A stretch of DNA of 63,909 nucleotides from an uncultured Acidobacteriota bacterium (GCA_902825985.1 CADEDC010000029.1:1-63909), one strand, 5' to 3'. Positions 21,989 through 34,598 are shown, counted from the stretch's first letter. The notes: generated from the letters alone by a model not told the origin. Translations and numbers: made by a program.

Positions 21989-22501
21989 ATGTCTGGAGAC
22001 CCTGGGAGTCGTCGCGCGTCGCGCCGGTCCGCCGGCCTGTCCGTTTCCGTCGTGGACGCCGCCGGCCGGCCGCTGCGCGCCGCCGGGCTGGGACGCTGGC
22101 TCGCCCGGATCGTGCCGCGGCGCGTGACCGGCTCGGTCACGATCGCACTGATCAGCGACGCCCGCATCCGCCTGCTGAACCGCACCTACCGCCGGACCGA
22201 CTCGGCGACCGACGTCCTCAGCTTCCCGGTCGAATCAACGGCTGAGCTTGCGCCGCAAACCACATCAACCGAAGCACTTGGCGACATTGCCATTGCCACC
22301 GGCGTGGCCCGGCGCCAGGCCAGGACGGCCCGGCATCCCATGCGCACGGAACTGCGCATTCTGGCACTGCATGGACTCCTGCACCTGATCGGGTACGATC
22401 ACGAGCATCCGGCTGACGCCGGCGCCATGGCCAGAATCGAACGACGGTGGCGGAGGAAAGGCGGATTGCCTGACGGGCTCATCGACCGCGCGGCGCACTG
22501 A
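21989..22501 (+). CDS. ybeY: Endoribonuclease YbeY
   Basis: 170 residues. The zinc-binding signature HGLLHLIGYDHEH near residue 129 is intact, and RTYRRTDSATDVLSFP is the conserved upstream segment. It works in 16S rRNA maturation and ribosome quality control. Start chosen at 21989, 4 nt after phoH; the longer frame overlaps phoH and is not family-like. Part of phoH-ybeY-CNNM-era. Confidence 0.95.
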   Translation: MSGDPGSRRASRRSAGLSVSVVDAAGRPLRAAGLGRWLARIVPRRVTGSVTIALISDARIRLLNRTYRRTDSATDVLSFPVESTAELAPQTTSTEALGDIAIATGVARRQARTARHPMRTELRILALHGLLHLIGYDHEHPADAGAMARIERRWRRKGGLPDGLIDRAAH

Positions 22502-22504
22502 GCG

Positions 22505-23758
22505 ATGACTCCCTTATTCATCTTCGTGCTCGCACTCATCGGCGTCTATCTCGGCGCCATCGAGGCGGCGTTCAGTGCCCTGATGCGCCTCTCGCTGCGC
22601 CTGCTGGCGGAGCGCAGCGGCCGTCCGGATGCGCTCGGCGAGTATCTCGACGACCCCATGCTGCTGTTCGTCCCGGTGCGCCTGCTGCTGGCGCTGGTGA
22701 CGGTTGCCACGACCACCCTGGTCGCGTCGGCGATCGGCGTCAATGGCGCCCACCGGCTGCTCGCCGTCATCCTGACGATCGCCGCCTTCGTGGTCGTCTT
22801 CGAGCTGTTCCTGCCGCTGGTCATCGTCGGCCGGAATCCCGAGCGCGCGCTCGAACTGCTGCTGCCGTCGTTCAACTTCATCGCCAAGGGGCTGGCGCCG
22901 CTGACCCGCTGGACCGCCCGGTCGATCACCAGCCGGCGCGCCGGGGCGTCGAGTGGCGCGGACGAGAGCGACGAGGACGCGACCGAGGCGGCCAAGGCCA
23001 ATATCGACACCGCGGCACAGGACGGCCTCATCGAGAACGAGGAGCGGCGCCTGCTGCAGAGCATCGTCGACTTCGGCGATACGCTGGTCCGCGAGGTCAT
23101 GACGCCGCGGCCGGACATCGTGGCGATTCGCGATGACGCGACGATCGGCGACGTGCGGGCGCTGTTCCGCGAGCAGGAGTACTCGCGCTTCCCGGTGTAT
23201 GCCGGCAATCTCGACAACATCGCCGGCTTCGTGTTCGTGAAGGACCTCGTCGTCCTCGACTCGGCCAACGACTCACGCCCGGTGACGCCGCTGCTGCGTC
23301 CCGTGGTCGTGGTCCCCGAGAGCAAGCGGGTGCCGGAGCTGTTGAAGCAGTTTCAGCGCCAGCAGACGCAGTGTGCCATCGTCGTCGACGAATACGGCGG
23401 CACCGCCGGCCTGGTGACGATCGAGGATCTGCTGGAGGAGATTGTCGGCGAGATCCGCGACGAATACGATGTCGAGTCGGAGCCGATCGTCGACGAAGGC
23501 AACGGCCGCTATCTGTTCAATGGCAAGGTGGACGTGGACGAGGTCAATCAGCGACTCGGGGTGCATATCGAGCGGGAAGGATTCGAGACCGTCGGCGGCT
23601 ATCTGCTGACCCATCTCGGTCGCGTGCCGGTCAAGGGTGAGCGGTTCGACGTCGACGGACTGGACGTCGAGGTCCTCGAGGTCGAGGGCCGCCGGATTCA
23701 CAAGGTCCGGCTGTCGCGGCCCGCCGCCGCGCAGGCAGCGGTCGGCGGCCAGGCATGA
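22505..23758 (+). CDS. CNNM/HlyC-CorC family membrane protein with CBS domains
   Basis: 417 residues. An N-terminal DUF21/CNNM transmembrane domain (about 1-140) with three or four helices is followed by two CBS domains (about 195-310; [16 protein letters not shown] and [25 protein letters not shown] fall here) and a C-terminal CorC_HlyC transporter-associated domain. Members act in Mg/Co homeostasis; 'haemolysin' is a historical name. Location between ybeY and era is a classic conserved order. The stop overlaps the era ATG (ATGA). Confidence 0.93.
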   Translation: MTPLFIFVLALIGVYLGAIEAAFSALMRLSLRLLAERSGRPDALGEYLDDPMLLFVPVRLLLALVTVATTTLVASAIGVNGAHRLLAVILTIAAFVVVFELFLPLVIVGRNPERALELLLPSFNFIAKGLAPLTRWTARSITSRRAGASSGADESDEDATEAAKANIDTAAQDGLIENEERRLLQSIVDFGDTLVREVMTPRPDIVAIRDDATIGDVRALFREQEYSRFPVYAGNLDNIAGFVFVKDLVVLDSANDSRPVTPLLRPVVVVPESKRVPELLKQFQRQQTQCAIVVDEYGGTAGLVTIEDLLEEIVGEIRDEYDVESEPIVDEGNGRYLFNGKVDVDEVNQRLGVHIEREGFETVGGYLLTHLGRVPVKGERFDVDGLDVEVLEVEGRRIHKVRLSRPAAAQAAVGGQA

Positions 23759-24654
23759 AGTCCGGATTCGTCTCCTTCGTCGGCCGGCCCAACGCCGGCA
23801 AGTCGACGCTGCTCAACCGGCTGGTCGGTGCCAAGCTGGCCATCGTCTCCGACAAGCCCCAGACGACCCGGACGCGGATTCTCGGGGTCCAGAACTACCC
23901 GGAGGGACAGGTCGTGTTCCTCGACACGCCGGGCATCCACCGGCCGCTGCATCGCATGAACGTACGCATGGTCGACGCCGCCATCGACACGATCGGCGAA
24001 GTCGACGTCCTCGGCCTGGTCGTCGACGCCACGGAGCCGTCCGGCAGGGGCGACGAGTTCGTCATCGAGCTGATCCGGCGCGCCACGGTGCCGGTGTTCC
24101 TGCTGCTCAACAAGATCGATCGGGTTCGCAAGTCGACGCTGCTGCCGATGATGGAGCGCTTCCGGCAGATGGACCTGTTCGCCGAGATCATCCCGATCTC
24201 GGCCGAGACCGGCGAGAACGTCGACCGCCTCGAGACCGCCATCCTCGCCCGCCTGCCCGACGGCGAGCCGCTCTACCCGGCCGACTACCTGACCGACCAG
24301 CCGGAACGCTTCTTCGCCGCCGAAACGGTGCGCGAGAAGGTGCTGCAGTTCACGCACGCCGAGATTCCATTCTCGAGTGCGGTCGTCATCGACCGGTTCG
24401 AGGAGCCGGCGACGCCCAAGGACCTGCTGCGCATCTACTGCACGATCATCGTCGATCGCGAGTCGCAGAAGCCGATCGTCGTCGGCCGCCGCGGTGAGAT
24501 GATCAAGAAGATCGGCACCGCCGCCCGTCTCGACCTCGAGAAGTTCTTCGACACCCGCGTCTTCCTCGACCTGCACGTCCGGGTCAAGTCGGAATGGCGC
24601 GAGGACGACCGGATTCTGCACGACATCGGCGTCCATGGGCGGGGCGGGCGATAG
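23755..24654 (+). CDS. era: GTPase Era
   Basis: 299 residues. G1 GRPNAGKSTLLN, switch region, G3 DTPGIH, G4 NKID and a C-terminal KH domain with VGRRGEMIKKIGTAAR that binds the 3' end of 16S rRNA. Needed for 30S subunit assembly. Overlaps the CNNM gene by 4 nt, implying coupling. A GC-rich imperfect hairpin (24661-24689) follows the stop. Confidence 0.97.
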   Translation: MKSGFVSFVGRPNAGKSTLLNRLVGAKLAIVSDKPQTTRTRILGVQNYPEGQVVFLDTPGIHRPLHRMNVRMVDAAIDTIGEVDVLGLVVDATEPSGRGDEFVIELIRRATVPVFLLLNKIDRVRKSTLLPMMERFRQMDLFAEIIPISAETGENVDRLETAILARLPDGEPLYPADYLTDQPERFFAAETVREKVLQFTHAEIPFSSAVVIDRFEEPATPKDLLRIYCTIIVDRESQKPIVVGRRGEMIKKIGTAARLDLEKFFDTRVFLDLHVRVKSEWREDDRILHDIGVHGRGGR

Positions 24655-24701
24655 GCGCGGGGCCGCCGCCGGTCTGCGTACGGCGGGCCGCTCGAACCGA
24701 C

Positions 24702-24707
24702 TATGAT
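24702..24707 (+). promoter_or_regulatory. Possible -10 element for recO-glyQS (TATGAT)
   Basis: TATGAT 20 nt before the recO ATG, directly after a GC-rich hairpin that may end the era transcript. No clear -35. Confidence 0.4.
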
Positions 24708-24727
24708 GACAGCGACGCCTTCCGGCC

Positions 24728-25375
24728 ATGCCCTTGTTCACCGCCGACGCGCTGATTCTCAGGACCTACCGGCTCGGCGAGGCCGACCGGATCGTCGTGT
24801 TCCTGACCCGCGATCGCGGCAAGAAGCGCGGCGTCGCCAAGAACGCGCGCCAGAGCCGCCGGCGTTTCGGCGGGGCGCTCGAGCCGATGACCTGCGGCCG
24901 CGTCGGCTACCTGGAAAAGGAGCACCGTGCGCTGGTGTTCCTGCACTACGTCGAGCCGACCCGGTCGCCGCTGGCGACCTCGTCGGCCGATGCGCTCGGC
25001 TACGTGAGCTACTTCGCCGAACTCATCGACGAGTGGGCGCAGGAGGCCGACCCGAACGAGACGCTGTACCGCCTCGGCGTCTCGGTCACCGAGGCGCTGG
25101 TGACCGGCGTCCCGGCGGCGCCCCTGGCCCGCTACTTCGAGTACTGGCTGCTGCGCCTGCAGGGGGTGTATCAGCCGTCACCGGAGCTGTCGGATGACGC
25201 CCTGGCGTTTCTGGATGCGGCGCGCACCGCGAGTCCGTCCGCGCTACGCGAGGTGACCGTGTCGCGCCGGGTGCTGGCCGAACTCGAGATGGCGCATCGG
25301 GTACAGATTACCCAGCATCTCGAGAAGGACTTGAAGTCGGTGCGCGTGCTGCGCGAGATGGGACGATTGACGTGA
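24728..25375 (+). CDS. recO: DNA repair protein RecO
   Basis: 215 residues. The N-terminal OB fold begins [30 protein letters not shown], the usual RecO start. The protein helps load RecA in the RecFOR pathway. It is shorter than most RecO proteins (about 240-270), and the Cys pairs that form a zinc finger in many members after the LQGVY segment are absent. The stop overlaps the GTG of glyQ by 4 nt. Confidence 0.9.
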   Translation: MPLFTADALILRTYRLGEADRIVVFLTRDRGKKRGVAKNARQSRRRFGGALEPMTCGRVGYLEKEHRALVFLHYVEPTRSPLATSSADALGYVSYFAELIDEWAQEADPNETLYRLGVSVTEALVTGVPAAPLARYFEYWLLRLQGVYQPSPELSDDALAFLDAARTASPSALREVTVSRRVLAELEMAHRVQITQHLEKDLKSVRVLREMGRLT

Positions 25376-26268
25376 GCACATTGACCTTTCAGAGTCTGAT
25401 TCTCCGGTTGTCGGAGTTCTGGGCGTCGCGGGGCTGCACGCTGCAACAGCCGCTCGACATCGAGGTGGGCGCCGGCACGATGCACCCCGAGACCTTCCTG
25501 CGCGTCCTCGGCCCGGCCCACTGGAACGTCGCCTACGTGCAGCCGTCGCGCCGGCCGGCCGACGGCCGTTTCGGCGAGAACCCGAACCGCTCGTTCAAGC
25601 ACCACCAGTTCCAGGTGATCCTCAAGCCGGCGCCGGACGAAGTGCAGCAGCTCTATCTCGAGAGCCTCGAGGCCTGTGGCATCAATCCGCGGCAGCACGA
25701 CATCCGGTTCGAGGAGGACAACTGGGAATCGCCGACGCTCGGCGCCTGGGGCATCGGCTGGCAGGTGCTGTTCGACGGCATGGAGATCTCGCAGTTCACC
25801 TACTTCCAGCAGGCGGGCGGCGTCGAACTCGCGCCCATCTCGGCGGAGCTGACCTATGGGCTGGAGCGGATCGCGATGGTCCTGCAGCGCGTCGACAGCA
25901 TGTACGATCTCGAGTGGGCGCCGGGCGTCAAGTACCGCGACGTCCGCATGCGCGAGGAGGTGGAGCAGTCGAAGTACGTCTTCGGCCGGGTCGACATGCC
26001 GGCGGCCGAGTTCGGCGCCTTTCATCGCGACCTGTTCGACCGCTACTACCAGTTCGCCGAAATGCTGTTGAAGACCGGCCTGATCTGGCCGGCGCTCGAG
26101 CATTGTCTCAAGTGCTCGCATCTGTTCAACGTGCTCGACGCCAGCAACAGCATCGGCGTGACCGAGCGCATGGCCTATATCCTGCGGGTCCGGCAGCTGG
26201 CCGTCGGCATCGCCAGGGCGTATGTTGCGGAAACCGGCGCGGCGCCGGCCGTGGCGGCGGAGGCCTGA
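25372..26268 (+). CDS. glyQ: Glycyl-tRNA synthetase alpha subunit
   Basis: 298 residues, GTG start inside the end of recO (overlap GTGA). Catalytic subunit of the alpha2beta2 enzyme: [16 protein letters not shown] N-terminus, [19 protein letters not shown] and [19 protein letters not shown] segments are characteristic. It activates glycine for tRNA-Gly. glyS follows 7 nt later. Confidence 0.97.
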   Translation: MSTLTFQSLILRLSEFWASRGCTLQQPLDIEVGAGTMHPETFLRVLGPAHWNVAYVQPSRRPADGRFGENPNRSFKHHQFQVILKPAPDEVQQLYLESLEACGINPRQHDIRFEEDNWESPTLGAWGIGWQVLFDGMEISQFTYFQQAGGVELAPISAELTYGLERIAMVLQRVDSMYDLEWAPGVKYRDVRMREEVEQSKYVFGRVDMPAAEFGAFHRDLFDRYYQFAEMLLKTGLIWPALEHCLKCSHLFNVLDASNSIGVTERMAYILRVRQLAVGIARAYVAETGAAPAVAAEA

Positions 26269-26275
26269 GGTCGTC

Positions 26276-28513
26276 ATGGATCGTGAGCTGCTGCTGGAAA
26301 TCGGATGTGAAGAGCTGCCGGCAAGCTGGTTGCCGGGGCTGACGAATCAACTCGGTGACGTCCTCGTCCACGAGTTGAAGGCCCGCCGGCTGGCGCCCGA
26401 GGCGCCGGCCGAAACCTACAGCACGCCGCGCCGCCTGACCGTGCGGATGGCCCGCCTGGCGGAGCGCCAGACCGACCTCGAAGAACTGGTCACCGGGCCG
26501 CCGGTCGCGGCCTGCTACACCGCCGACGGCACGCCGACGCCGGCCGCCAACGGCTTCGCCGCCCGACAGGGGGTCGACATGTCGGCTCTCGAGCGGGTCG
26601 AGACGCCGAAGGGCGTCTACATCGCCTATCGCAGGAAGCAGCGCGGCCGCGCGGCGGTCGACGTCCTCCCGGACGTGTTGACCGGCGTCCTGCGCGGCCT
26701 GGCGTTCCCCAAATCGATGCACTGGGATGCGCAGCTCGAGGACGGCCGCGGCGAACTGCTGTTCGGCCGCCCGATCCGCTGGATCCTCTTCCTGTACGGC
26801 GGCCGGGTCGTCCCGTTCAACATCAGCCGCACGGCGTTGGCGCAAACCTCGCAGGTGCAGGATGTCAGCTCCGGTGCCGTCACCTACGGCCATCGCTTCC
26901 TCACCACCAGCGGGCGGGCCGGCCGCTCGATCAAGGTGCGGTCGTTCGACGAATACCGGGCCCGCCTGCTCGAGAACTTCGTCATCCTCGAGCGCGAAGA
27001 ACGGCACAACAAGATCGCCCGCGAACTGGACGCGAAGGCGCAGCGCCTGCAGGGGCGGGTCAGCCGCGTCGTCCACCGCCAGTCGGCGTTGCTCGACGAG
27101 GTGCCGGATCTGGTCGAGTACCCGTCGGTGGTCGGCGGCACCTATGGTGTCGAGTTCCTCGAACTGCCCGAAGAGGTGCTGACGACGACGCTGATCCACC
27201 ACCAGCACTACTTTCCGGTCGAAGCCGAAGACGGCACCCTGAAGAATGCGTTCCTGGCGGTCATCAACACCGAGCCGGACAACGAGCGGACGATCGCCCG
27301 CAATGCCGAGCGGGTGGTGACCGCACGGTTGCGCGATGCGAAGTTCTTCTGGGACAGCGACCGTCAGATGACGCTCGAGTCGCGCGTCGGCCGTCTGTCC
27401 ACCGTGCTGTTCCACAAGAAGCTCGGGAGCTATCACGAAAAGCTGATGCGCATGGAGCGGCTCGCCGACGCGATCGCCCGCGACGCGCTCGGCGCCGACC
27501 CGGCGGCCTGCCGGCACGCGGCGCACGCCGCCCGGCTCGCCAAGACCGACCTGACGACCGACATGGTGCGTGAGTTCACCGAGCTGCAGGGCACGATGGG
27601 CGGCATCTACGCCCGTGAGGAAGGGCTGCCGGAGGAGGTGTGGAAGGCGATCTACTTCCACTACCTGCCGGTGGCCGTCGACGCCGGCAGCGAGCCGACC
27701 GCGGCCGCGCTCGGCAGGGCCGGCGTGACCTGGGCGGCGGTCTCGCTGGCCGACAAGCTCGATACCGTGGTCGGCCTGTTCGGGGCGGGCGAGAAGCCGA
27801 CCGGCTCGCGCGATCCGTACGGGCTGCGGCGGGCCGCTCACGGCATCATCCGGATTCTGCTCGACCTCAAGGCGCTCACCGGGCGCGGCGACCTGCAGCC
27901 CGACCTCGGCCGGTTGCTGGCCATGGCAGCCGCCGGCTACCCGGAGCGATCCGACCTCGCGCAGTGGCCGAAGGACGACCGGGACGAGCTGCTCAAGTTC
28001 CTGCTCGAGCGGGTGCGCTACGTGCTGGAGAACCGCGGCGCCGATCGGCGCAACGTCCGCGCCGCCACCTCCGGGTCGGTGCTGGCACTGCGTCCCGCGG
28101 CGGCGGCCGCGCAGGTGGAGGCGCTCGGCATGTTCGCGGCGTCGGCCCAGTTCACGCAGCTGGCGACCGCCTTCAAGCGGGTGAAGAACATCGCCGGCGA
28201 GTTGAAGGAGGCCACGCCCGTCCCCCTGGCCGGGCTGCGCGGCGTCTTGCAGGAACCGGCCGAACTAGCGCTGCTGGATGAGCTCGAACGCCGGCTTCCC
28301 GGCGTGGTCGAAGCCGCCGGGCATCAGAATTTCCGGGCCGCCCTGGCCAGCCTCTCGGAAATGGCGCCCGCGGTGGACCGCTTCTTCACCGAGGTGCTGG
28401 TGATGAGCGACGACGCCGGGCTGCGGACTGCGCGCCTGTCGCTGATGGTCCACCTGCGGGATGCGGTCCTGCGCATCGGTGACGTGTCAGAGGTCGTAGC
28501 CGTAGACAAATAG
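26276..28513 (+). CDS. glyS: Glycyl-tRNA synthetase beta subunit
   Basis: 745 residues. Begins MDRELLLEIGCEELPASWLP, the usual beta-subunit start. It carries the HD-like and C-terminal anticodon-binding regions (SRDPYGLRRAAHGIIRI near residue 510 is diagnostic). Somewhat longer than the E. coli subunit (about 690) through small insertions. ATG at 26276 is preferred over an in-frame start inside glyQ. Confidence 0.97.
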   Translation: MDRELLLEIGCEELPASWLPGLTNQLGDVLVHELKARRLAPEAPAETYSTPRRLTVRMARLAERQTDLEELVTGPPVAACYTADGTPTPAANGFAARQGVDMSALERVETPKGVYIAYRRKQRGRAAVDVLPDVLTGVLRGLAFPKSMHWDAQLEDGRGELLFGRPIRWILFLYGGRVVPFNISRTALAQTSQVQDVSSGAVTYGHRFLTTSGRAGRSIKVRSFDEYRARLLENFVILEREERHNKIARELDAKAQRLQGRVSRVVHRQSALLDEVPDLVEYPSVVGGTYGVEFLELPEEVLTTTLIHHQHYFPVEAEDGTLKNAFLAVINTEPDNERTIARNAERVVTARLRDAKFFWDSDRQMTLESRVGRLSTVLFHKKLGSYHEKLMRMERLADAIARDALGADPAACRHAAHAARLAKTDLTTDMVREFTELQGTMGGIYAREEGLPEEVWKAIYFHYLPVAVDAGSEPTAAALGRAGVTWAAVSLADKLDTVVGLFGAGEKPTGSRDPYGLRRAAHGIIRILLDLKALTGRGDLQPDLGRLLAMAAAGYPERSDLAQWPKDDRDELLKFLLERVRYVLENRGADRRNVRAATSGSVLALRPAAAAAQVEALGMFAASAQFTQLATAFKRVKNIAGELKEATPVPLAGLRGVLQEPAELALLDELERRLPGVVEAAGHQNFRAALASLSEMAPAVDRFFTEVLVMSDDAGLRTARLSLMVHLRDAVLRIGDVSEVVAVDK

Positions 28514-28530
28514 TTCCGGCGCACTACAAT
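28503..28530 (+). promoter_or_regulatory. Probable promoter upstream of the microprotein and ppdK
   Basis: TAGACA at 28503-28508, 16-bp spacer, TACAAT at 28525-28530, overlapping the last codons of glyS. The predicted start is near 28537, exactly at the base of the next hairpin. Confidence 0.5.
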
Positions 28531-28536
28531 GGCGCG

Positions 28537-28556
28537 CGGCGACAGGAATGTCGCCG
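28537..28556 (+). repeat. 5' leader hairpin upstream of the 35-codon gene
   Basis: CGGCGAC - AGGAAT - GTCGCCG, a perfect 7-bp stem. It would be the first structure of the transcript, a position typical of RNA-stabilising 5' hairpins; no T-tract follows. Confidence 0.4.
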
Positions 28557-28610
28557 GCCGAGGGACCCCGGCGCGCCGAAGTCCGGACAGTGAGATCGGG
28601 AGGGCCTGCG

Positions 28611-28718
28611 ATGGATCCGACATTGCTGTGGGCGGTCTGGGCCGGTAGTGTGAGCGGCGCGTTCTTTCTCGGTTTCAGGATTGGCCGGCTCGAGGAGCGG
28701 ACGCGCCCCCTTAAGTAG
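28611..28718 (+). CDS. 35-residue single-pass membrane microprotein
   Basis: ATG at 28611 preceded by GGGAGG at good spacing. The translation begins MDPTLLWAVWAGSVSGAFFL and ends in a charged tail GRLEERTRPLK, that is one transmembrane helix with a basic/acidic C-terminus. It stands alone between glyS and ppdK, 33 bp before ppdK, after its own promoter-like sequence. No family recognised. Support is the ribosome binding site, composition and context; it could still be chance. Confidence 0.5.
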   Translation: MDPTLLWAVWAGSVSGAFFLGFRIGRLEERTRPLK

Positions 28719-28751
28719 TTTCTGGTCATGGCGATAGACGGAGTTCGGTGA

Positions 28752-31577
<2,826 letters not shown>

Positions 31578-31607
31578 CGCGCGCCAGGCTCCGGTGCCGG
31601 GCTGATC

Positions 31608-31635
31608 GGAGGCGACGACCCAGGCCGTCGCCTCC
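31608..31635 (+). terminator. Strong hairpin after ppdK
   Basis: GGAGGCGACG (31608-31617), 8-nt loop, CGTCGCCTCC (31626-31635): perfect 10-bp stem. The tail GGATCGTCGTCTG has few T residues, so termination may need Rho or rely on the stem alone. It lies 31 bp after the ppdK stop and 43 bp before corA. Confidence 0.55.
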
Positions 31636-31677
31636 GGATCGTCGTCTGCACGGCGGGCCGGGAGGTTCGGGTCGCCC

Positions 31678-32643
31678 GTGATCACCATCCTCGTCCACCG
31701 CAACGGCGAGACCGAGCCGGCCACCAGCATCGACCGGGCGTGGCTGCACCAGTCGTCCGGCGTCCTCGTCTGGGTCGACCTCGCCGGGCCCTCGATTCCC
31801 GAGTCGCTGATCCTCTCCGACACCTTCGCCTTCCACCCGTTGTCCGTGGAGGACTCGATGAGCGCCGTCCAGTATCCGCGCATCGAGCCGTACGACGGCT
31901 ACCTCTACGTGGTGCTGCACGGCATCGATTTCCGGGAGGCCGAGCACGGCTTCGCGACGCACGACGTCGACTTCTTTCTCGGGCGGAACTTCCTCGTGAC
32001 CGTCCACGATGGCCACTCCCGGTCGATCGCGGCGTTGCGCGAGCATTGCCCGCGCAACCACAACCTGATGGGCGAGGGACCGGTGGCGCTGTTCCATCGC
32101 ATCGTCGACGCGATGGTGGACCACTACCGCCCCGAGGTCGAGAAGCTCGAGGGGAAGCTCGACGAGATCGAGGACCGCGTCTTCACGCCGGACAGCCCGG
32201 CGGTCATCCGCGAGATCCTGGCCAAGAAGCGTGACGTCTCGTCACTGCGGCGGGTGGTGACGCCGCAGCGCGACGTCATCGGGCGGCTGGCGCGCCGCGA
32301 GTTCGTCGATATCAGCTCGGAGATGGCGCTGCGGTTTCGCGATGTCTACGATCACCTGATCCGTCTGAACGACGAGGCCTTCCTCTTCCAGGATCGCATC
32401 ACCGGGATTCTCGATGCGCATCTCTCGAGCGTCAGCAATCGCCTCAATCAGGTGATGAAGCTGCTCACGGTCCTCACCACCGTCTTCATGCCGCTGACGC
32501 TGATGTCCGGCCTCTGGGGCATGAACGTGCCGTTGCCGCACTTTCCGGGTGGCGAGGCGATGCAGTTCTGGTGGGTGGTCGGCATCATGGTCGTGCTGGT
32601 CGCCGTCATGCTCGGCCTGTTCCGCCGCATGCGCTGGATCTGA
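31678..32643 (+). CDS. corA: CorA family magnesium transporter
   Basis: 321 residues, GTG start. A large cytoplasmic N-terminal domain precedes two C-terminal helices; the pore signature GMN is present in LWGMNVPLP at the end of the first helix. Transports Mg2+ (some homologues Co2+/Ni2+) across the inner membrane. mutL starts 1 nt after the stop codon, so they are co-transcribed although functionally unrelated. Confidence 0.93.
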   Translation: MITILVHRNGETEPATSIDRAWLHQSSGVLVWVDLAGPSIPESLILSDTFAFHPLSVEDSMSAVQYPRIEPYDGYLYVVLHGIDFREAEHGFATHDVDFFLGRNFLVTVHDGHSRSIAALREHCPRNHNLMGEGPVALFHRIVDAMVDHYRPEVEKLEGKLDEIEDRVFTPDSPAVIREILAKKRDVSSLRRVVTPQRDVIGRLARREFVDISSEMALRFRDVYDHLIRLNDEAFLFQDRITGILDAHLSSVSNRLNQVMKLLTVLTTVFMPLTLMSGLWGMNVPLPHFPGGEAMQFWWVVGIMVVLVAVMLGLFRRMRWI

Positions 32644-32644
32644 C

Positions 32645-34486
32645 GTGGGAAAGATCACCCGCCTGCCCATCGACCTCTCGAATCAGATCGCCGCCGGCGA
32701 AGTGGTCGAGCGTCCGGCGTCGGTCGTCAAGGAGCTCGTCGAGAACGCGATCGACGCCGGCGCGACCCGTCTGGCGATCCACGTCGAGCTCGGGGGCAAG
32801 AAGCAGATCCGGGTGCAGGACAACGGCGAAGGCATGGACCCGGACGATGCGCGTCTCGCGATCGAGCGCCATGCCACCAGCAAGATCCGACGGGCCGACG
32901 ACCTCGCGGCGATCACCACCCTCGGCTTCCGCGGCGAGGCGTTGCCGTCGATGGCCTCGGTCTCGCACTTCGTGCTCCGCACGCGGGCGCGCGGCGAGCC
33001 GTCGGGCACCGAGATTCGCGTCAACGGCGGCGTCGTTGCCTCGGTGCAGGAGGTCGGCACGCCGGAGGGGACGATCGTCGAGGTCAACGACCTCTTCTAC
33101 AACCTGCCGGCCCGCCGGAAGTTCCTGAAGGCCGACTCCGCCGAATCGGCGCAGGTGTCGCGGGTGACGACGCAGCTGGCGCTCGCCTACTACGAGGTCG
33201 GGTTCACGCTGACGAGCGGCGGTCGGACGGTGCTGGAGGTGCCGCCGGCGGGTGCCATCCGGGACCGCCTCTATCAGCTCTATGGCGATCGCGACGACCT
33301 GCTCGAGATCCGCAAGCAGGCAGGCGGACTCACGCTGACCGGATTCATCGCCGCCCTCGCCGAGCAGGGACCGACGCGCGGGCCGCAGAACGTGTTCATC
33401 AACCGGCGCATCGTCAAGGACAAGACCATCGCCCATGCCATGATCGACGCGTACAGTCAGGCGTCCATCAAGGAGCGCAGTCCCGAGGTCCATCTCTTCA
33501 TCGAGATGGCGCCCGACGCGCTGGACGTCAACGTCCATCCGACGAAAGCCGAAGTGCGATTCCGCGAGCAGTCGCTCGTCCACGAGGTCGTGCGGCGGGC
33601 TTTCATGGAGGCGCTGGGGCAGGGCGGCACACCGCAGCTGCAGCTCCGGCCGGCGACGCCGCCGCCGTCGCACCCGGTGACGACGGCGCTGCCCGGCGTG
33701 CTCAGCGGCGGCCTCTACCCCAATCGCTGGATCCCTGGCGCGGCGACCGTGATCAGCGGGTCGACCCCGATTCCGACGGTGGCGCCGGCGACGGCCGGGG
33801 GCGGCGCGGCCGGCGACCGGCCGGCGGCCACGGGGGCGGCCGACGGTGATGCCTTCGCCCAGACGGCGGCTTCGTTCGACCGCGGCGCCACGCCGGCGCC
33901 GCCCGACGTCAGGCCGATGATTCCGCTCGGCCAGTTCCGTGACACCTTCATCATCGCGGTGGACGACGAGGGCGTCGCCATCATCGACCAGCACGTCGCG
34001 CACGAGCGCGTGCTGTTCGAGCGGGTCATGGAGCGGCTCACGCGCGGCCGGCTCGAATCGCAGCGGCTGCTCGTGCCGCTGTTGATCGATCTGTCGACCG
34101 CCGGGCAGCAGGCGCTGGTGCTGCGCCACGCCGAACTCGAGCGGCTCGGATTCGAGGTCGAGGCGTTCGGCACGGCCACGCTGCGCGTCACCGCCGTGCC
34201 GACGCTGCTGAAGATCGAGGATTCGTCCAAGGCGGTGATGGCGCTCGCCGAGGACCTCGAGGGGCTCGATCGCGGCGCCGTCGTCGATAGTGCGCTGCGC
34301 CGCATCGCCGCGACGACCGCCTGTCACGCGGCCGTCAAGGCGAACTATCCCCTGACCTACGAGAAGATGACCCACATCCTCGACGAACTGCGCGCCACGG
34401 CGTATTCGACGGTCTGTCCGCACGGCCGACCCGTCATGCTGCGCCTGACGCGGCGCGAGATCGAGAAGAACTTCGATCGCATCTGA
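32645..34486 (+). CDS. mutL: DNA mismatch repair protein MutL (endonuclease-type)
   Basis: 613 residues, GTG start chosen because VGKITRLPIDLSNQIAAGEV is the family N-terminus. GHKL ATPase motifs: VKELVENAIDAGAT, DNGEGM and TLGFRGEALPSMASV. A Pro/Ala/Gly-rich linker (about 330-440) leads to the dimerisation domain. Endonuclease motifs are present: DQHVAHERVLFE from residue 448 (Val where Ala is usual), TACHAAVKAN and CPHGRP near the end. This indicates a methyl-independent nicking MutL; no mutS is in the window. Confidence 0.96.
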   Translation: MGKITRLPIDLSNQIAAGEVVERPASVVKELVENAIDAGATRLAIHVELGGKKQIRVQDNGEGMDPDDARLAIERHATSKIRRADDLAAITTLGFRGEALPSMASVSHFVLRTRARGEPSGTEIRVNGGVVASVQEVGTPEGTIVEVNDLFYNLPARRKFLKADSAESAQVSRVTTQLALAYYEVGFTLTSGGRTVLEVPPAGAIRDRLYQLYGDRDDLLEIRKQAGGLTLTGFIAALAEQGPTRGPQNVFINRRIVKDKTIAHAMIDAYSQASIKERSPEVHLFIEMAPDALDVNVHPTKAEVRFREQSLVHEVVRRAFMEALGQGGTPQLQLRPATPPPSHPVTTALPGVLSGGLYPNRWIPGAATVISGSTPIPTVAPATAGGGAAGDRPAATGAADGDAFAQTAASFDRGATPAPPDVRPMIPLGQFRDTFIIAVDDEGVAIIDQHVAHERVLFERVMERLTRGRLESQRLLVPLLIDLSTAGQQALVLRHAELERLGFEVEAFGTATLRVTAVPTLLKIEDSSKAVMALAEDLEGLDRGAVVDSALRRIAATTACHAAVKANYPLTYEKMTHILDELRATAYSTVCPHGRPVMLRLTRREIEKNFDRI

Positions 34487-34495
34487 CGCGTCGAT

Positions 34496-34546
34496 GGTGC
34501 CGGGCGGCTCGCGGCGACCTCAGCGGTTCACATCGCCGCGGGCACC
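34496..34546 (+). terminator. Large inverted repeat after mutL
   Basis: CGCGGCGA (34510-34517) pairs with TCGCCGCG (34533-34540), and the outer GGTGCC (34496-34501) pairs with GGCACC (34541-34546), leaving an 8-nt one-sided bulge. It begins 9 bp after the mutL stop. Terminator-like by position, with no T-tract. Confidence 0.45.
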
Positions 34547-34568
34547 GGCAGGATCGGGCCGGTCCAGC

Positions 34569-34598
34569 TTGACCGTGATTGAGAGCGGCTGCTAGATT
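34569..34598 (+). promoter_or_regulatory. Probable sigma-70 promoter of the membrane protease gene
   Basis: TTGACC (34569-34574), 18-bp spacer, TAGATT (34593-34598). It is followed by a leader of about 165 nt that contains a small hairpin TCGCTT-CTCCC-AAGCGA (34638-34654). Confidence 0.5.
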
